Source: Bacteroidota bacterium (GTDB lineage: Bacteria; Bacteroidota; Bacteroidia; Chitinophagales; LD1). From it: a stretch of 64,000 nucleotides of DNA. The position numbers and the translations under genes are program-made. A model generated the notes under the pieces. That model ran no database searches, had not been told where the DNA came from, and saw only the letters and a program-made list of their open reading frames with translations. The number at the start of each line of letters is the position of its first letter. Position 1 is the first letter of the stretch. Positions 19,546 through 28,279 of the stretch are shown one piece after another. Location of the stretch: positions 103,879-167,878 of the forward strand of contig CANJZE010000005.1 of NCBI GenBank assembly GCA_947479455.1, read 5' to 3'.

Positions 19546-19628
19546 TGGTTGAGAGATAAAATTGCATGACAAACTTTTACTTTTGCAACCTAATTTCTCA
19601 ACTGCCTTCATTCCAAAATTATTTTCAT

Positions 19629-19664
19629 AAAAAAACAACGCCTTTCAATAAGTGAAAGGCGTTG
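19629..19664 (-). terminator. Intrinsic terminator of the SprB-repeat gene
   Basis: CAACGCCTTTC / GAAAGGCGTTG, an 11-bp stem with a seven-base loop. Read leftward it is followed by a run of seven T. It lies just past the stop at 19691. Confidence 0.9.
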
Positions 19665-19690
19665 CAGTGAATTTTAACTTTCAAATTAAG

Positions 19691-22600
19691 TTACTCCACC
19701 ACCAACTTTCCATTCGCTACTTTCTTTCCGCTGGTTGAAAGTTTATAGAAATAAACACCCGCAGGTAGAGCATCGCGTTTCAGTTCAAACTGTTTGGTTT
19801 CAATAGATGGAATTGTGTTGAGCAATCTTCCGGTTACATCAAATAAACTGAAATCGAATTTCTCTTTCAATCCATCAACTGTAACAGTAGTTGAAGTGCT
19901 GAAAGGATTTGGCACAGCCGATACCGAAACATGTTCCATGCTTCTTATTTCAAAAACGTAGTTCGGTTCAGCCACTGTATTGGTAACGGTGTTGGTTAGT
20001 ATAGGTGTATTGTAATCAAACACAATAGATGCGCGGTTGCTGATATGGCTACCTATAGGCAAATTGTTTTTCTTCTTCACACTGAACTTTACAAAGCCTT
20101 TACTCGCTGGTTCGTTAGTTGCACTATCAACTAAAAAGATTGGATTGAATACCCAGGTCAAATTTCCCTGACCCGAAACATTAAACTCGCTGTAAGAATG
20201 ACTCGAAGCTAAGTTGCGCACAGATGCCACATCAAGATTAGCATCCAAAGTATCTTTCACAATTACAAACCAGGTTGTGTCGGTTCCTGTGTTTTGAAAA
20301 TGTATGGTGTAAGTCAACACTGAATCTTCTTCCTGAATAGCACCCGCTGGTTCTACTTCTTTTTCATTAGGGTCCATTGAACTTGTTACGAGTTCAGAAT
20401 AGTGCTGATGATTGTTTGAAGAATCGCAATCGCCAATGGTTGGGCTAATCCAAAAATCGCTTTGCAAATGATAACCAGCCGGAGTAGAAGGAGAAACGGT
20501 AAAATGACAATACCCTCTCAAATCCCAATTGCTCACTCCGTTTACCACCCACGAAAGGGTTCTTGTAGCTAAATTATGTACGGGTAGCGGAGGGTCGCAC
20601 GAGTTGTAAGTGAGATTTGCATCGTATTGAAAGCTTACTGTTGCATTACCCAAAAAAGGAGTGTTGGATTGGTTGAAGTAATATATCCAGTAGTCTTTGG
20701 CAAAGCCCGGGTTAGCTGTTGTCCATCCAGGATGTAATGCCAAATCAAATCCGCTAGTTGCGCTCAATCCGAAATTATTATTCGAAGAAATATTATTTAA
20801 ACTACCGAAGTTCACAGGATTTACATTTCCGCATGGCGTTAAAGTTCCACAGCTTCCGTAATAATTATACGAGTGAATGGTAATTGTAAAGGTTCCTGTG
20901 TCGCGAACCATAATTGAATAGTTACCGCCCGACCATGAAGAACCCCAATAGGTAAGATTGCCGTTAGTAGCAGATACATAATAACCACTGATGTGAGTAT
21001 CCGTGCTGTCAAAAATGCAATTGTTGTTTAAATCATTAAAAATATTTCCGCTAATGGTGTTATAGCAACTGCTACTCAAATAAGTAGTTCCTGTGCTCGA
21101 ACAACCACCTGCATCGGTTACAATTACACTGTAATTTCCTATTCCTAAACCGCTGGCTGTTTGTGTGGTTTGGTTATCGCTCCATAAATACGCATAAGGT
21201 GGGGTGCCGCCCGATGGAGTAGCCGTAAGCGAACCGTTGTTTACACCGCAATTAGAAGGAGCATTTATTGAAATATACGTGTAGAAACTATAACTGGTAA
21301 ATGAAACAATAGCTGTATTAGCAACCATACATCCTAAAGCATCGGTAACCGTAAAACCGTAAAGACCAGGTGCAATGTTTGTAGCGGTTTGAGTTGTTTG
21401 AGTTGGTATTGTTCCCCACAAATAGGTATAGCCGGGTGTACCGCCAGTAGCGTAAATGGTCGCACTACCTACGTTCAAGTTAATACACGATGCAGAGGTT
21501 CCAACAGCAAAAGCGGTTAAACTACTGGCGGCTGTTAAATTATAACTGGCAGAAGCGGAACATCCTGTGCTATCAGCAACCGTAACAAAATAATTGCCAC
21601 TTGAAAGATTTTCAATCGAATCGGCTGTAGAACCGGTGCTCCATAAATAAAAATAAGGTGGTGAACCTTGGCTTGGGTTAGCTCTAATTTTTCCAATGTT
21701 AGGACTTACACAAGTGGGTTGTTGAAGAACAGTAATACTCGCTATTAAACCGTTGTTAAGTATTGTGTCGAGAATATAATTACCGCATCCGCTACCATCG
21801 TTATACAGAATATCATAAACCCCTGCTGTTATGTAAGCATGATTCAACACATTACTTACTTGTGAAGAATCTTGTGTGCCATCGCCCCACGTTACATAGT
21901 AAGGAGCAATTCCGTTGGTAACCGTAAGAACTGCATTACTTACCGCATGGTCGCAATCAATATCATTGGATGTTATAGTAGCAGATAAATTGTTAGGTGC
22001 TGTAATGGAAGAACTTGCAGTTGAAGTGCATCCGTTTGCATCCGTTAATATTAGAGTGTAAGTGCCTATACAAAGTCCGAAAAGATGCTGTGTTGTAACT
22101 CCTCCGTTCCAGTTATATGTATAAGGAGAAACACCACCGGTAACAACCATGTGAATGGAACCATCACAGGCAACACAAGAAGTAGCTTGGGTGTCAAGCA
22201 AAGCGATAGAAATTGGATTGGGTTGTGTAACTCCAAAAAAATTTGTAGCCGTGCACCCATTCACATCGGTTAGTGTAACTGAATAATTGCCAGCATTTAG
22301 ATTAAAACCGAAAGGACCTGTCATTCCATTTGACCAGATGTAACTAAAAGGCTGTGTTCCTCCAATGGGAGTTAAAACAACATTTCCGTCAAACGCACCA
22401 AAGCAACTAACGTTTGTCAATGTGAAATTTAAATTAATAGGAGTTGGCTCAAGAATAGTTGCTGTTAAAGTATCAATCGGCAAAAAACCACTGTCGAAAA
22501 TGATTACATCATACGTGCCTGCACATAAATTTACAGGGTTTTGTGCGGTATCTCCATTAGACCATTGAAAAAAAGCAGCCGCACCCGTTGGGGTAAGTAA

Positions 22601-22714
22601 TGCAGAGCCATTGCACACCCCAAAGCATGTAGCATCAATGGTGTTTATAGTTTGTGCTTGTGTAAAATTGATAAGAGTAACACAGGTTGTCAGGAGAAGT
22701 AGAAAACGTTTCAT
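19691..22714 (-). CDS. SprB-repeat surface protein with T9SS sorting domain
   Basis: Exported protein of 1007 residues. It has a signal peptide (MKRFLLLLTTCVTLINFTQA) and about seven SprB-type repeats of 65-90 residues, recognisable by C-x-GxxxG...PY-Y-WS-G...L-AG-Y-V-VTDANGC. An SdrD-B-like segment (SGNIFNDLNNNCIFDSTD) and a DUF11-like domain near residue 830 (TYTIHFQNTGTDT) follow. The C-terminus is a type IX sorting domain (VPNPFSTSTTVTVDGL ... LPAGVYFYKLS). It should be delivered to the cell surface and may act as an adhesin. I chose the ATG at 22714 because it begins the signal peptide; an in-frame upstream start at 22810 would bury it. Confidence 0.88.
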   Translation of the reverse strand: MKRFLLLLTTCVTLINFTQAQTINTIDATCFGVCNGSALLTPTGAAAFFQWSNGDTAQNPVNLCAGTYDVIIFDSGFLPIDTLTATILEPTPINLNFTLTNVSCFGAFDGNVVLTPIGGTQPFSYIWSNGMTGPFGFNLNAGNYSVTLTDVNGCTATNFFGVTQPNPISIALLDTQATSCVACDGSIHMVVTGGVSPYTYNWNGGVTTQHLFGLCIGTYTLILTDANGCTSTASSSITAPNNLSATITSNDIDCDHAVSNAVLTVTNGIAPYYVTWGDGTQDSSQVSNVLNHAYITAGVYDILYNDGSGCGNYILDTILNNGLIASITVLQQPTCVSPNIGKIRANPSQGSPPYFYLWSTGSTADSIENLSSGNYFVTVADSTGCSASASYNLTAASSLTAFAVGTSASCINLNVGSATIYATGGTPGYTYLWGTIPTQTTQTATNIAPGLYGFTVTDALGCMVANTAIVSFTSYSFYTYISINAPSNCGVNNGSLTATPSGGTPPYAYLWSDNQTTQTASGLGIGNYSVIVTDAGGCSSTGTTYLSSSCYNTISGNIFNDLNNNCIFDSTDTHISGYYVSATNGNLTYWGSSWSGGNYSIMVRDTGTFTITIHSYNYYGSCGTLTPCGNVNPVNFGSLNNISSNNNFGLSATSGFDLALHPGWTTANPGFAKDYWIYYFNQSNTPFLGNATVSFQYDANLTYNSCDPPLPVHNLATRTLSWVVNGVSNWDLRGYCHFTVSPSTPAGYHLQSDFWISPTIGDCDSSNNHQHYSELVTSSMDPNEKEVEPAGAIQEEDSVLTYTIHFQNTGTDTTWFVIVKDTLDANLDVASVRNLASSHSYSEFNVSGQGNLTWVFNPIFLVDSATNEPASKGFVKFSVKKKNNLPIGSHISNRASIVFDYNTPILTNTVTNTVAEPNYVFEIRSMEHVSVSAVPNPFSTSTTVTVDGLKEKFDFSLFDVTGRLLNTIPSIETKQFELKRDALPAGVYFYKLSTSGKKVANGKLVVE

Positions 22715-22790
22715 AGTGATGAGGTTAGTGTAGAATGGTATAAAGACAAACGAAGAAGTAAAAGGGTTGTATGCAAGAAAAGAGAGGCTG

Positions 22791-23144
22791 TTAATCCTTT
22801 GTATAAACATACGCCCACCAAATCAACAACAGTTGAATTGGCAAACGAACAAAAAGCGCAATAGCAGAAAAACTCCATTCACTCGCATGAAGTGCCATAT
22901 TTATATTGGCAGGAAAAATGGCAACGAGCAAGGCAATTATACCGTAAGCAGAAAATTTTCTTGTTGATGTGAAACAAAGTCCCATTGCTAAAATTATTTC
23001 AGCAGCTCCACTTATAATATTCAAAGCAACAGGATAAGGAAGAAAACCATTTAGCATTTTCAAATAAAACTCAGGATGAATAAAATGATTAACACCTGCC
23101 AGCAGATAAAGCAAAGCCATTACGTAAACCGTGTATCTTTTCAT
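22791..23144 (-). CDS. DoxX family membrane protein
   Basis: Small inner-membrane protein of 117 residues with four hydrophobic helices and the DoxX-type start (LLYLLAGVNHFIHPEFYLKM, then NIISGAAEIILAMGL). The exact substrate is unknown. It lies 49 bp downstream of miaE on the same strand and may share its transcript. Confidence 0.8.
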   Translation of the reverse strand: MKRYTVYVMALLYLLAGVNHFIHPEFYLKMLNGFLPYPVALNIISGAAEIILAMGLCFTSTRKFSAYGIIALLVAIFPANINMALHASEWSFSAIALFVRLPIQLLLIWWAYVYTKD

Positions 23145-23193
23145 TGGTATTTATCGTATTCCATTTTCAAATTTCCGAATTCTCACATTTGCA

Positions 23194-23775
23194 CTAATGT
23201 ATTCTATCTCCTCTCACATCTAACTTCTCCATTACTCCTGCTTCGTATTCTAGCCACTCATTCCATCGTGAAAGAACTTTGTCTTTGTCACCAAGTTCAC
23301 AAGCCATGTCTAAAAATAAACGGTAGTGTCCGGCTTCGCTTATCATTAAGTTTTTGTAGAACTGTTTCAGTTCTTTGTCTTCAATGTTTTTCGAAAGCAG
23401 TTTGAACCGCTCGCAACTGCGCGCTTCAATTAAAGCAGAGAACAATAATTTTTCAATCAATCCATTTGTTCTTGAATCACCATGACGAATGTATTTCAAT
23501 AACTCACTCACATATTTGTCTTTGCGCTGCAAGCCAAGTTTCAATCCGCGTTTTTTCAAATGCTCAATTACCAATTCAAAATGTCCCCATTCTTCTCTTA
23601 CAATAGGTGAGAGAGCTACCACAATATTTTCGTAGTCGGGATAATTCTGAATTAAAGAGATGGCAGTAGAAGTTGCTTTCTGTTCGCAGTACGCATGGTC
23701 GGTTAATATTTCTTCAATTGATTTTCCTGCCAGGTTTGCCCATCGTGGGTCAGAAGGTAATTTTAAGCCAAGCAT
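23194..23775 (-). CDS. miaE: tRNA hydroxylase MiaE
   Basis: Diiron enzyme of 193 residues that hydroxylates the isopentenyl group of ms2i6A37 in tRNA. Ferritin-like metal ligands are visible: Glu31 in CEQKA, EEWGH near 61-65, Glu in SALIEARSCERF and the second ExxH in SEAGHYRLF. Family assignment rests on these two ExxH segments and the length. A -7 promoter box lies 20 bp upstream. Confidence 0.88.
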   Translation of the reverse strand: MLGLKLPSDPRWANLAGKSIEEILTDHAYCEQKATSTAISLIQNYPDYENIVVALSPIVREEWGHFELVIEHLKKRGLKLGLQRKDKYVSELLKYIRHGDSRTNGLIEKLLFSALIEARSCERFKLLSKNIEDKELKQFYKNLMISEAGHYRLFLDMACELGDKDKVLSRWNEWLEYEAGVMEKLDVRGDRIH

Positions 23776-23795
23776 GTCGCGTAAATGATTTTTGG

Positions 23796-23803
23796 CAAAT
23801 GTA
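23796..23803 (-). promoter_or_regulatory. -7 promoter box of miaE
   Basis: On the minus strand TACATTTG matches TAnnTTTG, 20 bp before the miaE start. The nearest TTTG is 24 bases upstream, longer than ideal. Confidence 0.45.
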
Positions 23804-23858
23804 AAATTTAGAGATTGCCTATGAATTCAAAACCTATTTTAAAATTACTTTCACTCTT

Positions 23859-24365
23859 ATGAAAAACAAATACCTCTTCTTAATCAGTTTCGTAGCATTT
23901 CTCATCACCATGCAAGGCATGCTCTATACCGAAAAACTTGCAACGTGCGGAGCACAAATAATTATTCCCTTGGAGTTAGCACCCTCTGCTACTATCTTCA
24001 AAAATTTACTGACCAACAGTTGCAATCTTGATTGGATTGAACGAAACACGCAACTCGATTTTCTTTTCATTCTCACCTATACCGCTACTATTTTCTTTGC
24101 GCTGATAGGACTAACTGAATCGTCAGCGTGGTTAAAGAGCAAACAAAAATATTTGTGGTTGGTTATTCTTCCCGGCATATTAGATGCTATTGAAAATGTT
24201 CATCTCATCAAATTTCTGCGACTAGATGTTTCTCAAATCAGCGATGCTTCATACCATACGTATTCCTCGTGCGTTCATGCAAAATTTATTTTGCTTATAG
24301 CATTGGTATTAACCATAGCTCTACTATCGGCTAAAGAAATTTACCAATGGATTTCAAAAAAATAA
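23859..24365 (+). CDS. Membrane protein of unknown function, 168 aa
   Basis: Four hydrophobic segments (about 5-22, 70-88, 96-114 and 140-158) with a cysteine-containing loop between the first two (LATCGAQI, TNSCNLDW). No family recognised. It is transcribed divergently from miaE and converges on clpP with a 12-bp gap. Confidence 0.7.
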   Translation: MKNKYLFLISFVAFLITMQGMLYTEKLATCGAQIIIPLELAPSATIFKNLLTNSCNLDWIERNTQLDFLFILTYTATIFFALIGLTESSAWLKSKQKYLWLVILPGILDAIENVHLIKFLRLDVSQISDASYHTYSSCVHAKFILLIALVLTIALLSAKEIYQWISKK

Positions 24366-24377
24366 TAAAGGAAAGTA

Positions 24378-25109
24378 TTAGCTCTTCTTCGAGGTGCGCA
24401 CCAGCACTTCATCAATCATGCCGTAGTCTTTTGCTTCTTGCGCACGCATCCAGTAATCGCGGTCGCTGTCGTTAGCCACACGCTCCATTGATTGACCCGA
24501 ATGTTCACTTATGATAGTATAGAGTTCGTCTTTCAATTTGCGAATTTCATTTACCGAAATTTCGATTTCGCTTGCTTTACCACCAATTCCACCAAGCGGT
24601 TGGTGAATCATTACACGCGCATGTTTCAAGGCCGTACGCTTTCCTTTTTCACCCGCACATAATAAAACTGCAGCCATTGATGCTGCCATACCCGTACAAA
24701 TTGTCGCTACATCCATTGATACATATTGCATGGTATCATAAATGCCCATACCCGAATACACCTCACCGCCCGGGCTGTGAATGTAAATTTGCACATCGCT
24801 TCGTGCATCACTACTTTCTAAAAAAAGTAATTGCGCCTGAATAATGGCTGCGATATAATCGTCAATAGGAGTTCCAAGAAAAATAATTCTATCCATCATC
24901 AAACGCGAAAACACATCTACCTCGCGAAAAGGCATGGCGCGTTCTTCAATTACAGTTCGCGTTAAATTTTGAACACCGTTTGTATTGCCGGCTTGAATTG
25001 GAGAAACACCTGAATAAACTTTCTTGGTGTAGTTTTCTAAATGCATACTGCTTATGCCGTGGTGTTTCACTGCATAATTTTTAAAATCCTGTGCTTCTTT
25101 AATGTTCAT
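24378..25109 (-). CDS. clpP: ATP-dependent Clp protease proteolytic subunit
   Basis: Serine protease of 243 residues that forms the tetradecameric chamber served by ClpX or ClpC. The catalytic triad is visible: Ser144 in GMAASMAAV, His169 in VMIHQPLGG, and an Asp in the DSDRDYW segment (about 214-218). The first 50 or so residues before NLTRTVIEERA are an N-terminal extension compared with typical ClpP and may include a processed propeptide. No clpX follows it in this window. Confidence 0.95.
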   Translation of the reverse strand: MNIKEAQDFKNYAVKHHGISSMHLENYTKKVYSGVSPIQAGNTNGVQNLTRTVIEERAMPFREVDVFSRLMMDRIIFLGTPIDDYIAAIIQAQLLFLESSDARSDVQIYIHSPGGEVYSGMGIYDTMQYVSMDVATICTGMAASMAAVLLCAGEKGKRTALKHARVMIHQPLGGIGGKASEIEISVNEIRKLKDELYTIISEHSGQSMERVANDSDRDYWMRAQEAKDYGMIDEVLVRTSKKS

Positions 25110-25283
25110 ATATGGTTGTTATTTCTGGTTGTAATGATGAATTTGTTTTTTGAGAAATAAAAATGCTTACACACGTTGCAATGTTAACGATTCAAGGCAG
25201 TGTATATTTTTAAGTTCTTTAATTGGAGCGATTAACAGCTTGAAATTTCTTCTACATTTATGGCTCTTAAAAAAGAATTTGTT

Positions 25284-26033
25284 ATGAAAATTAGACTTGT
25301 ACTACTTTCATTATTGTTGAGCACAATTTTGTTCAACTACGCTCAAACAACTCCATCATCTGACCCGTTTGATGTGCAGCTGAGATTTTATAAAAATGCG
25401 TTAAAGAACTACGATTTACAAGCTGCAACTGTGGCTCTTTATACTATGCAGGCATTAAAACCTGAGCGTACAGATTTAAGTGACTCTCTAGCACTGTTAT
25501 ACTTTGCTGGGGAGCGCTACCCGCAGGCATATTTGATAGGTGAAGAAATTTTAAGAAATAATCCTAAGCGCAATGATATTCTGGAACTCGTTGCTGTATC
25601 TAAACAAAATCTCAATTTGATAAAAGAAGCTCTGGCTGATTATGAAAAGCTTTATTTCGATGGAAAATCTCTTTTCTACTTGTATCAAATAGCTACCCTT
25701 CAGTATCAATTGAAACGTTATGGGGAGTGTATAGCTTCGTTAGATCAAATTATTGCCAATGCAGAATCTGAAAAACAGAAAGTTAATATTCGTGTTCAAA
25801 ACGGAAGCCAGGATGTGGCTATGCGCGCTGCGGCTTATAACGTGAAAGGAATTTGCGCACTAGAATTAAACCAGGCAGAACCGGCAAAAGAATATTTTAC
25901 AAAAGCAGTTCAGTTAGCTCCAGAATTTGTTTTAGCGAAAGGAAATTTAGAAGCCATTAATAAAAAAGATGCTACTGCTCCGGTTAAAACCACTACTGTG
26001 CCGTCTAAAACTACTTCCACTCAAAAGCATTAA
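25284..26033 (+). CDS. Exported TPR protein
   Basis: Signal peptide (MKIRLVLLSLLLSTILFNYAQ), then about 215 residues of helical tetratricopeptide-like repeats (DPFDVQLRFYKNALKNYDL, PKRNDILELVAVSKQN, AYNVKGICALELNQAEPAKEYF) and a Thr/Lys-rich tail. It is probably periplasmic. An ATG eight codons upstream at 25260 is also in frame, but TACATTTA just before it looks like a -7 element, and the later ATG gives the cleaner signal peptide. A terminator follows. Confidence 0.75.
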   Translation: MKIRLVLLSLLLSTILFNYAQTTPSSDPFDVQLRFYKNALKNYDLQAATVALYTMQALKPERTDLSDSLALLYFAGERYPQAYLIGEEILRNNPKRNDILELVAVSKQNLNLIKEALADYEKLYFDGKSLFYLYQIATLQYQLKRYGECIASLDQIIANAESEKQKVNIRVQNGSQDVAMRAAAYNVKGICALELNQAEPAKEYFTKAVQLAPEFVLAKGNLEAINKKDATAPVKTTTVPSKTTSTQKH

Positions 26034-26053
26034 GAACTTTTAAAACTCAAGAG

Positions 26054-26096
26054 CAAAACGGCAGTAGTAAATCTTCTAGCCGTTTTTGTTTTTTAC
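26054..26096 (+). terminator. Intrinsic terminator
   Basis: Inverted repeat CAAAACGGC / GCCGTTTTTG with a 16-base loop, followed by a T-rich run. It lies 20 bp after the TPR gene. Confidence 0.8.
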
Positions 26097-26140
26097 ACTC
26101 ATGGAGTAAACTTCCGATTAGCAATCCTCAAGAAGTCTTT

Positions 26141-26148
26141 TACATTTG
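26141..26148 (+). promoter_or_regulatory. -7 promoter box of the SRP RNA
   Basis: TACATTTG matches TAnnTTTG and lies five to seven bases before the predicted 5' end of the SRP RNA. The -33 element is not recognisable. Confidence 0.55.
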
Positions 26149-26151
26149 CCG

Positions 26152-26258
26152 CGGGGTGAGCCTCATACGATCAGCTCCTGTTCAATCCTCCAGGGCGGAA
26201 ACGCAGCAAAGGCAGACGGTTGAAGCGGTGCGATATGATAAGCTTGCCCTATTTTTTT
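26152..26258 (+). ncRNA. ffs: Small signal recognition particle RNA
   Basis: The conserved Ffh-binding core is visible at about 26195-26215 (GGCGGAAACGCAGCAAAGGCA): GGAA-type loop, then the asymmetric internal loop AGCA and the AAGGCAG side. Flanking helices close: TTCAA near 26181 with TTGAA near 26220, TCATA at 26163-26167 with TATGA at 26234-26238, and terminal GGG with CCC. A T-run at 26252-26258 ends the transcript. Ends are approximate. This is the roughly 100-nt short bacterial form without an Alu domain. Confidence 0.87.
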
Positions 26259-26277
26259 CCCTAATAACCCAGCCCTT

Positions 26278-26319
26278 CCCGCTTAGGAAGGCGGGATGAA
26301 ACAAAATCCCCGAAGGGGA
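26278..26319. repeat. Pair of GC-rich palindromes
   Basis: Two hairpins in a row, CCCGC..GCGGG (26278-26295) and TCCCCGAAGGGGA (26307-26319), lie between the SRP RNA and the aldolase gene. The second shares its core and the following CTTTAA with an element inside the gene at 46244-47356. The first is followed by CGGGATGAAACAAA, which also occurs at 51527-51540. The rest of the 26259-26438 gap shows only an AT-rich leader. Confidence 0.6.
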
Positions 26320-26438
26320 CTTTAATACAAGTTCATCCACAACTTGTTTATTTCTCTTACTAAGGATTTATTTCTGCGCGTTCATATTCGCGGCAGTTCT
26401 TTCTAACTACTATTTACTAACTACTAATTACTATTCGT

Positions 26439-27095
26439 ATGAAATTTTTCATTGACACTGCAAATCTCGAACACATAAAAGAAGCAGAATCTCTTGGCAT
26501 TCTTGATGGAGTAACTACTAATCCATCACTGATGGCAAAGGAAGGAATTAAAGGTCAGGATAATATCTTGAAACACTATGTTACCATTTGCGAAATGGTA
26601 AACGGTCCAGTAAGTGCCGAAGTAATTTCAACCGATTTTAAAGGAATAGTTGCCGAAGGAAATAATTTGGCTGCATTGCACCCAAACATTGTAGTGAAAG
26701 TGCCTATGATAAAAGAAGGAATAAAAGCCATTAAACATTTCAGCGATAACGGAATTAAAACCAATTGCACACTTGTGTTTAGTGGAGCGCAGGCATTACT
26801 TGCTGCTAAAGCAGGAGCCACCATGGTTTCTCCCTTCATAGGAAGAATTGATGATAGCAACTGGGATGGCGTTCAATTGATTGAGCAAATCGTTCACATC
26901 TATCGTGTGTATGGATATAAAACTGAAGTGTTGGCTGCGAGTATTCGTTCAGCGCTTCATATTGTAAAATGTGCTGAGGCGGGTGCTGATATTGCTACCT
27001 GTCCCCTATCTTCGATTCTGGGTTTGTTCAAGCATCCACTTACCGACATTGGTTTGGAACAATTTCTAGCCGACTACAAAAAGGTAAACGGTTAA
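26439..27095 (+). CDS. fsa: Transaldolase-family aldolase (FSA/TalC type)
   Basis: Small transaldolase-family enzyme of 218 residues: MKFFIDTANLEHIKEAESLGILDGVTTNPSL at the start, HPNIVVKVPM with the likely Schiff-base lysine near 85, TNCTLVFSGAQALLAAKAGA, SPFIGRIDD, and the end PLTDIGLEQFLADY. The length and motifs fit fructose-6-phosphate aldolase or TalC-type transaldolase. The two activities cannot be told apart confidently by eye. It acts in the non-oxidative pentose phosphate or related sugar pathway. Confidence 0.9.
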   Translation: MKFFIDTANLEHIKEAESLGILDGVTTNPSLMAKEGIKGQDNILKHYVTICEMVNGPVSAEVISTDFKGIVAEGNNLAALHPNIVVKVPMIKEGIKAIKHFSDNGIKTNCTLVFSGAQALLAAKAGATMVSPFIGRIDDSNWDGVQLIEQIVHIYRVYGYKTEVLAASIRSALHIVKCAEAGADIATCPLSSILGLFKHPLTDIGLEQFLADYKKVNG

Positions 27096-27119
27096 TTCTC
27101 GACCGAGCAGAATTTTTGG

Positions 27120-27524
27120 CTAGTATTTATTGAACAATTCAAACGATTTGGTGCTGAGCATTTCAGTAGCATCGTTATAAATTTTCACTTCGTATTTACC
27201 AGGTGTATTAAAGGTGTATGGATACCAAGCAAAGACCCAGTCGGGTTTCATTTCCTGGTCAAGAGTTGCCATGTACAGTTCGTTTCCTTTTGCATCAATG
27301 TTGTATATTTTGTAAACTAACTTGGTGGTGCCAAGAGGAATATCGTTTGCGCCTGAAACCATCATGTAAATTTTAGCAGTAGTGCTATCAGGTGTAGTAA
27401 TGAATTTGGTGTTATTGAATTGACATTTGGAATTATCAACTCCTGTACAAAAACTGAGCGTAGTTTGGCTAAAAGAAGCAACTACGCAAAACAACATTAG
27501 TATCGTGGTACCTATTTTTTTCAT
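27120..27524 (-). CDS. Exported protein of unknown function, 134 aa
   Basis: Signal peptide (MKKIGTTILMLFCVVASFSQ) followed by a compact beta-rich domain (KIYMMVSGANDIP, LVYKIYNID, GKYEVKIYND). Two cysteines near the start of the mature protein. I use the ATG at 27524 because it begins the signal sequence; the in-frame extension upstream runs through a terminator. No family recognised. Confidence 0.7.
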   Translation of the reverse strand: MKKIGTTILMLFCVVASFSQTTLSFCTGVDNSKCQFNNTKFITTPDSTTAKIYMMVSGANDIPLGTTKLVYKIYNIDAKGNELYMATLDQEMKPDWVFAWYPYTFNTPGKYEVKIYNDATEMLSTKSFELFNKY

Positions 27525-27558
27525 TTTATTTCTTTGAACGAAACTAGTACTTAAAAGA

Positions 27559-27589
27559 AGAAAGGCGCGAATTTGTTTCGCGCCTTTCT
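27559..27589 (-). terminator. Intrinsic terminator of the beta-barrel gene pair
   Basis: AGAAAGGCGCG / CGCGCCTTTCT, an 11-bp stem with a nine-base loop. Read leftward it is followed by TTCTTTT. It lies 16 bp past the stop at 27605. Confidence 0.85.
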
Positions 27590-27604
27590 GTTGTTGAGTG
27601 ATGT

Positions 27605-28279
27605 CTACGATTTGCGTGGTTCCTTCCATGTGTCTTTTATTTTTGGTTTCCATAAGCGTAGGTTCCAACCAAGGCCAGCCATAAATTTCAATTCATCCAA
27701 GCGCATGGCAGAAGGCATGGTGCTTACAACATGTCCTGTAACGCTTTGCACCTTTGCAAAGAAATTGAAAATAGAACCTACATAATAGTTGAACCCTATA
27801 GTAGCCGACAACAATGGAACTGCAGCATAAGGTGTTCGTTTAAATACATCACCATCTTTGTATACCGCCTGAACCAAGCCCATGCCCTGAGTGAAACCAA
27901 TGAAAGGGTCGAAGCGCTGCGGTTTTAAAAAGTGATAGTTAATTCCAAAGAACACAGCATGGTTTGCTTTTAACCCTGTTTGATTATTCCGGTTAAGTGC
28001 AAAGGAATAAAAGGCAGAACCTGTAACTCCTACTCGGTCGTCAACAAACACATCAATGTCTCCGTTTAAATATGCCGATGCTGCTTTTTGTCCGAATAAA
28101 TATCCTCCTGAAAAATTTCCCTGTGTGCGGATACATCCTTTGCGAGTTTCCCATATTTTTTGCGACAGCACATTTTGAGAACTCAAACACATAAAGATGA
28201 ATACCTGTAAAATGTATTTTACCCGTAGTCCATCAACACATTGTATCAATGGATTTGATTTTAGCCTTTGCGGTTCCAT
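27605..28279 (-). CDS. Putative outer-membrane beta-barrel protein
   Basis: A 224-residue protein with a hydrophobic export segment at about 20-40 (VKYILQVFIFMCLSSQNVLSQ). After it come alternating amphipathic strands ending in aromatic residues (YLFGQKAASAYLNGD, GSAFYSFALN, HAVFFGINYHFLK, KFMAGLGWNLRLW). The 20 residues before the export segment are unusual, and translation may start later. It overlaps the 3' end of the upstream barrel gene by 19 bp, so the two are coupled. Confidence 0.7.
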   Translation of the reverse strand: MEPQRLKSNPLIQCVDGLRVKYILQVFIFMCLSSQNVLSQKIWETRKGCIRTQGNFSGGYLFGQKAASAYLNGDIDVFVDDRVGVTGSAFYSFALNRNNQTGLKANHAVFFGINYHFLKPQRFDPFIGFTQGMGLVQAVYKDGDVFKRTPYAAVPLLSATIGFNYYVGSIFNFFAKVQSVTGHVVSTMPSAMRLDELKFMAGLGWNLRLWKPKIKDTWKEPRKS

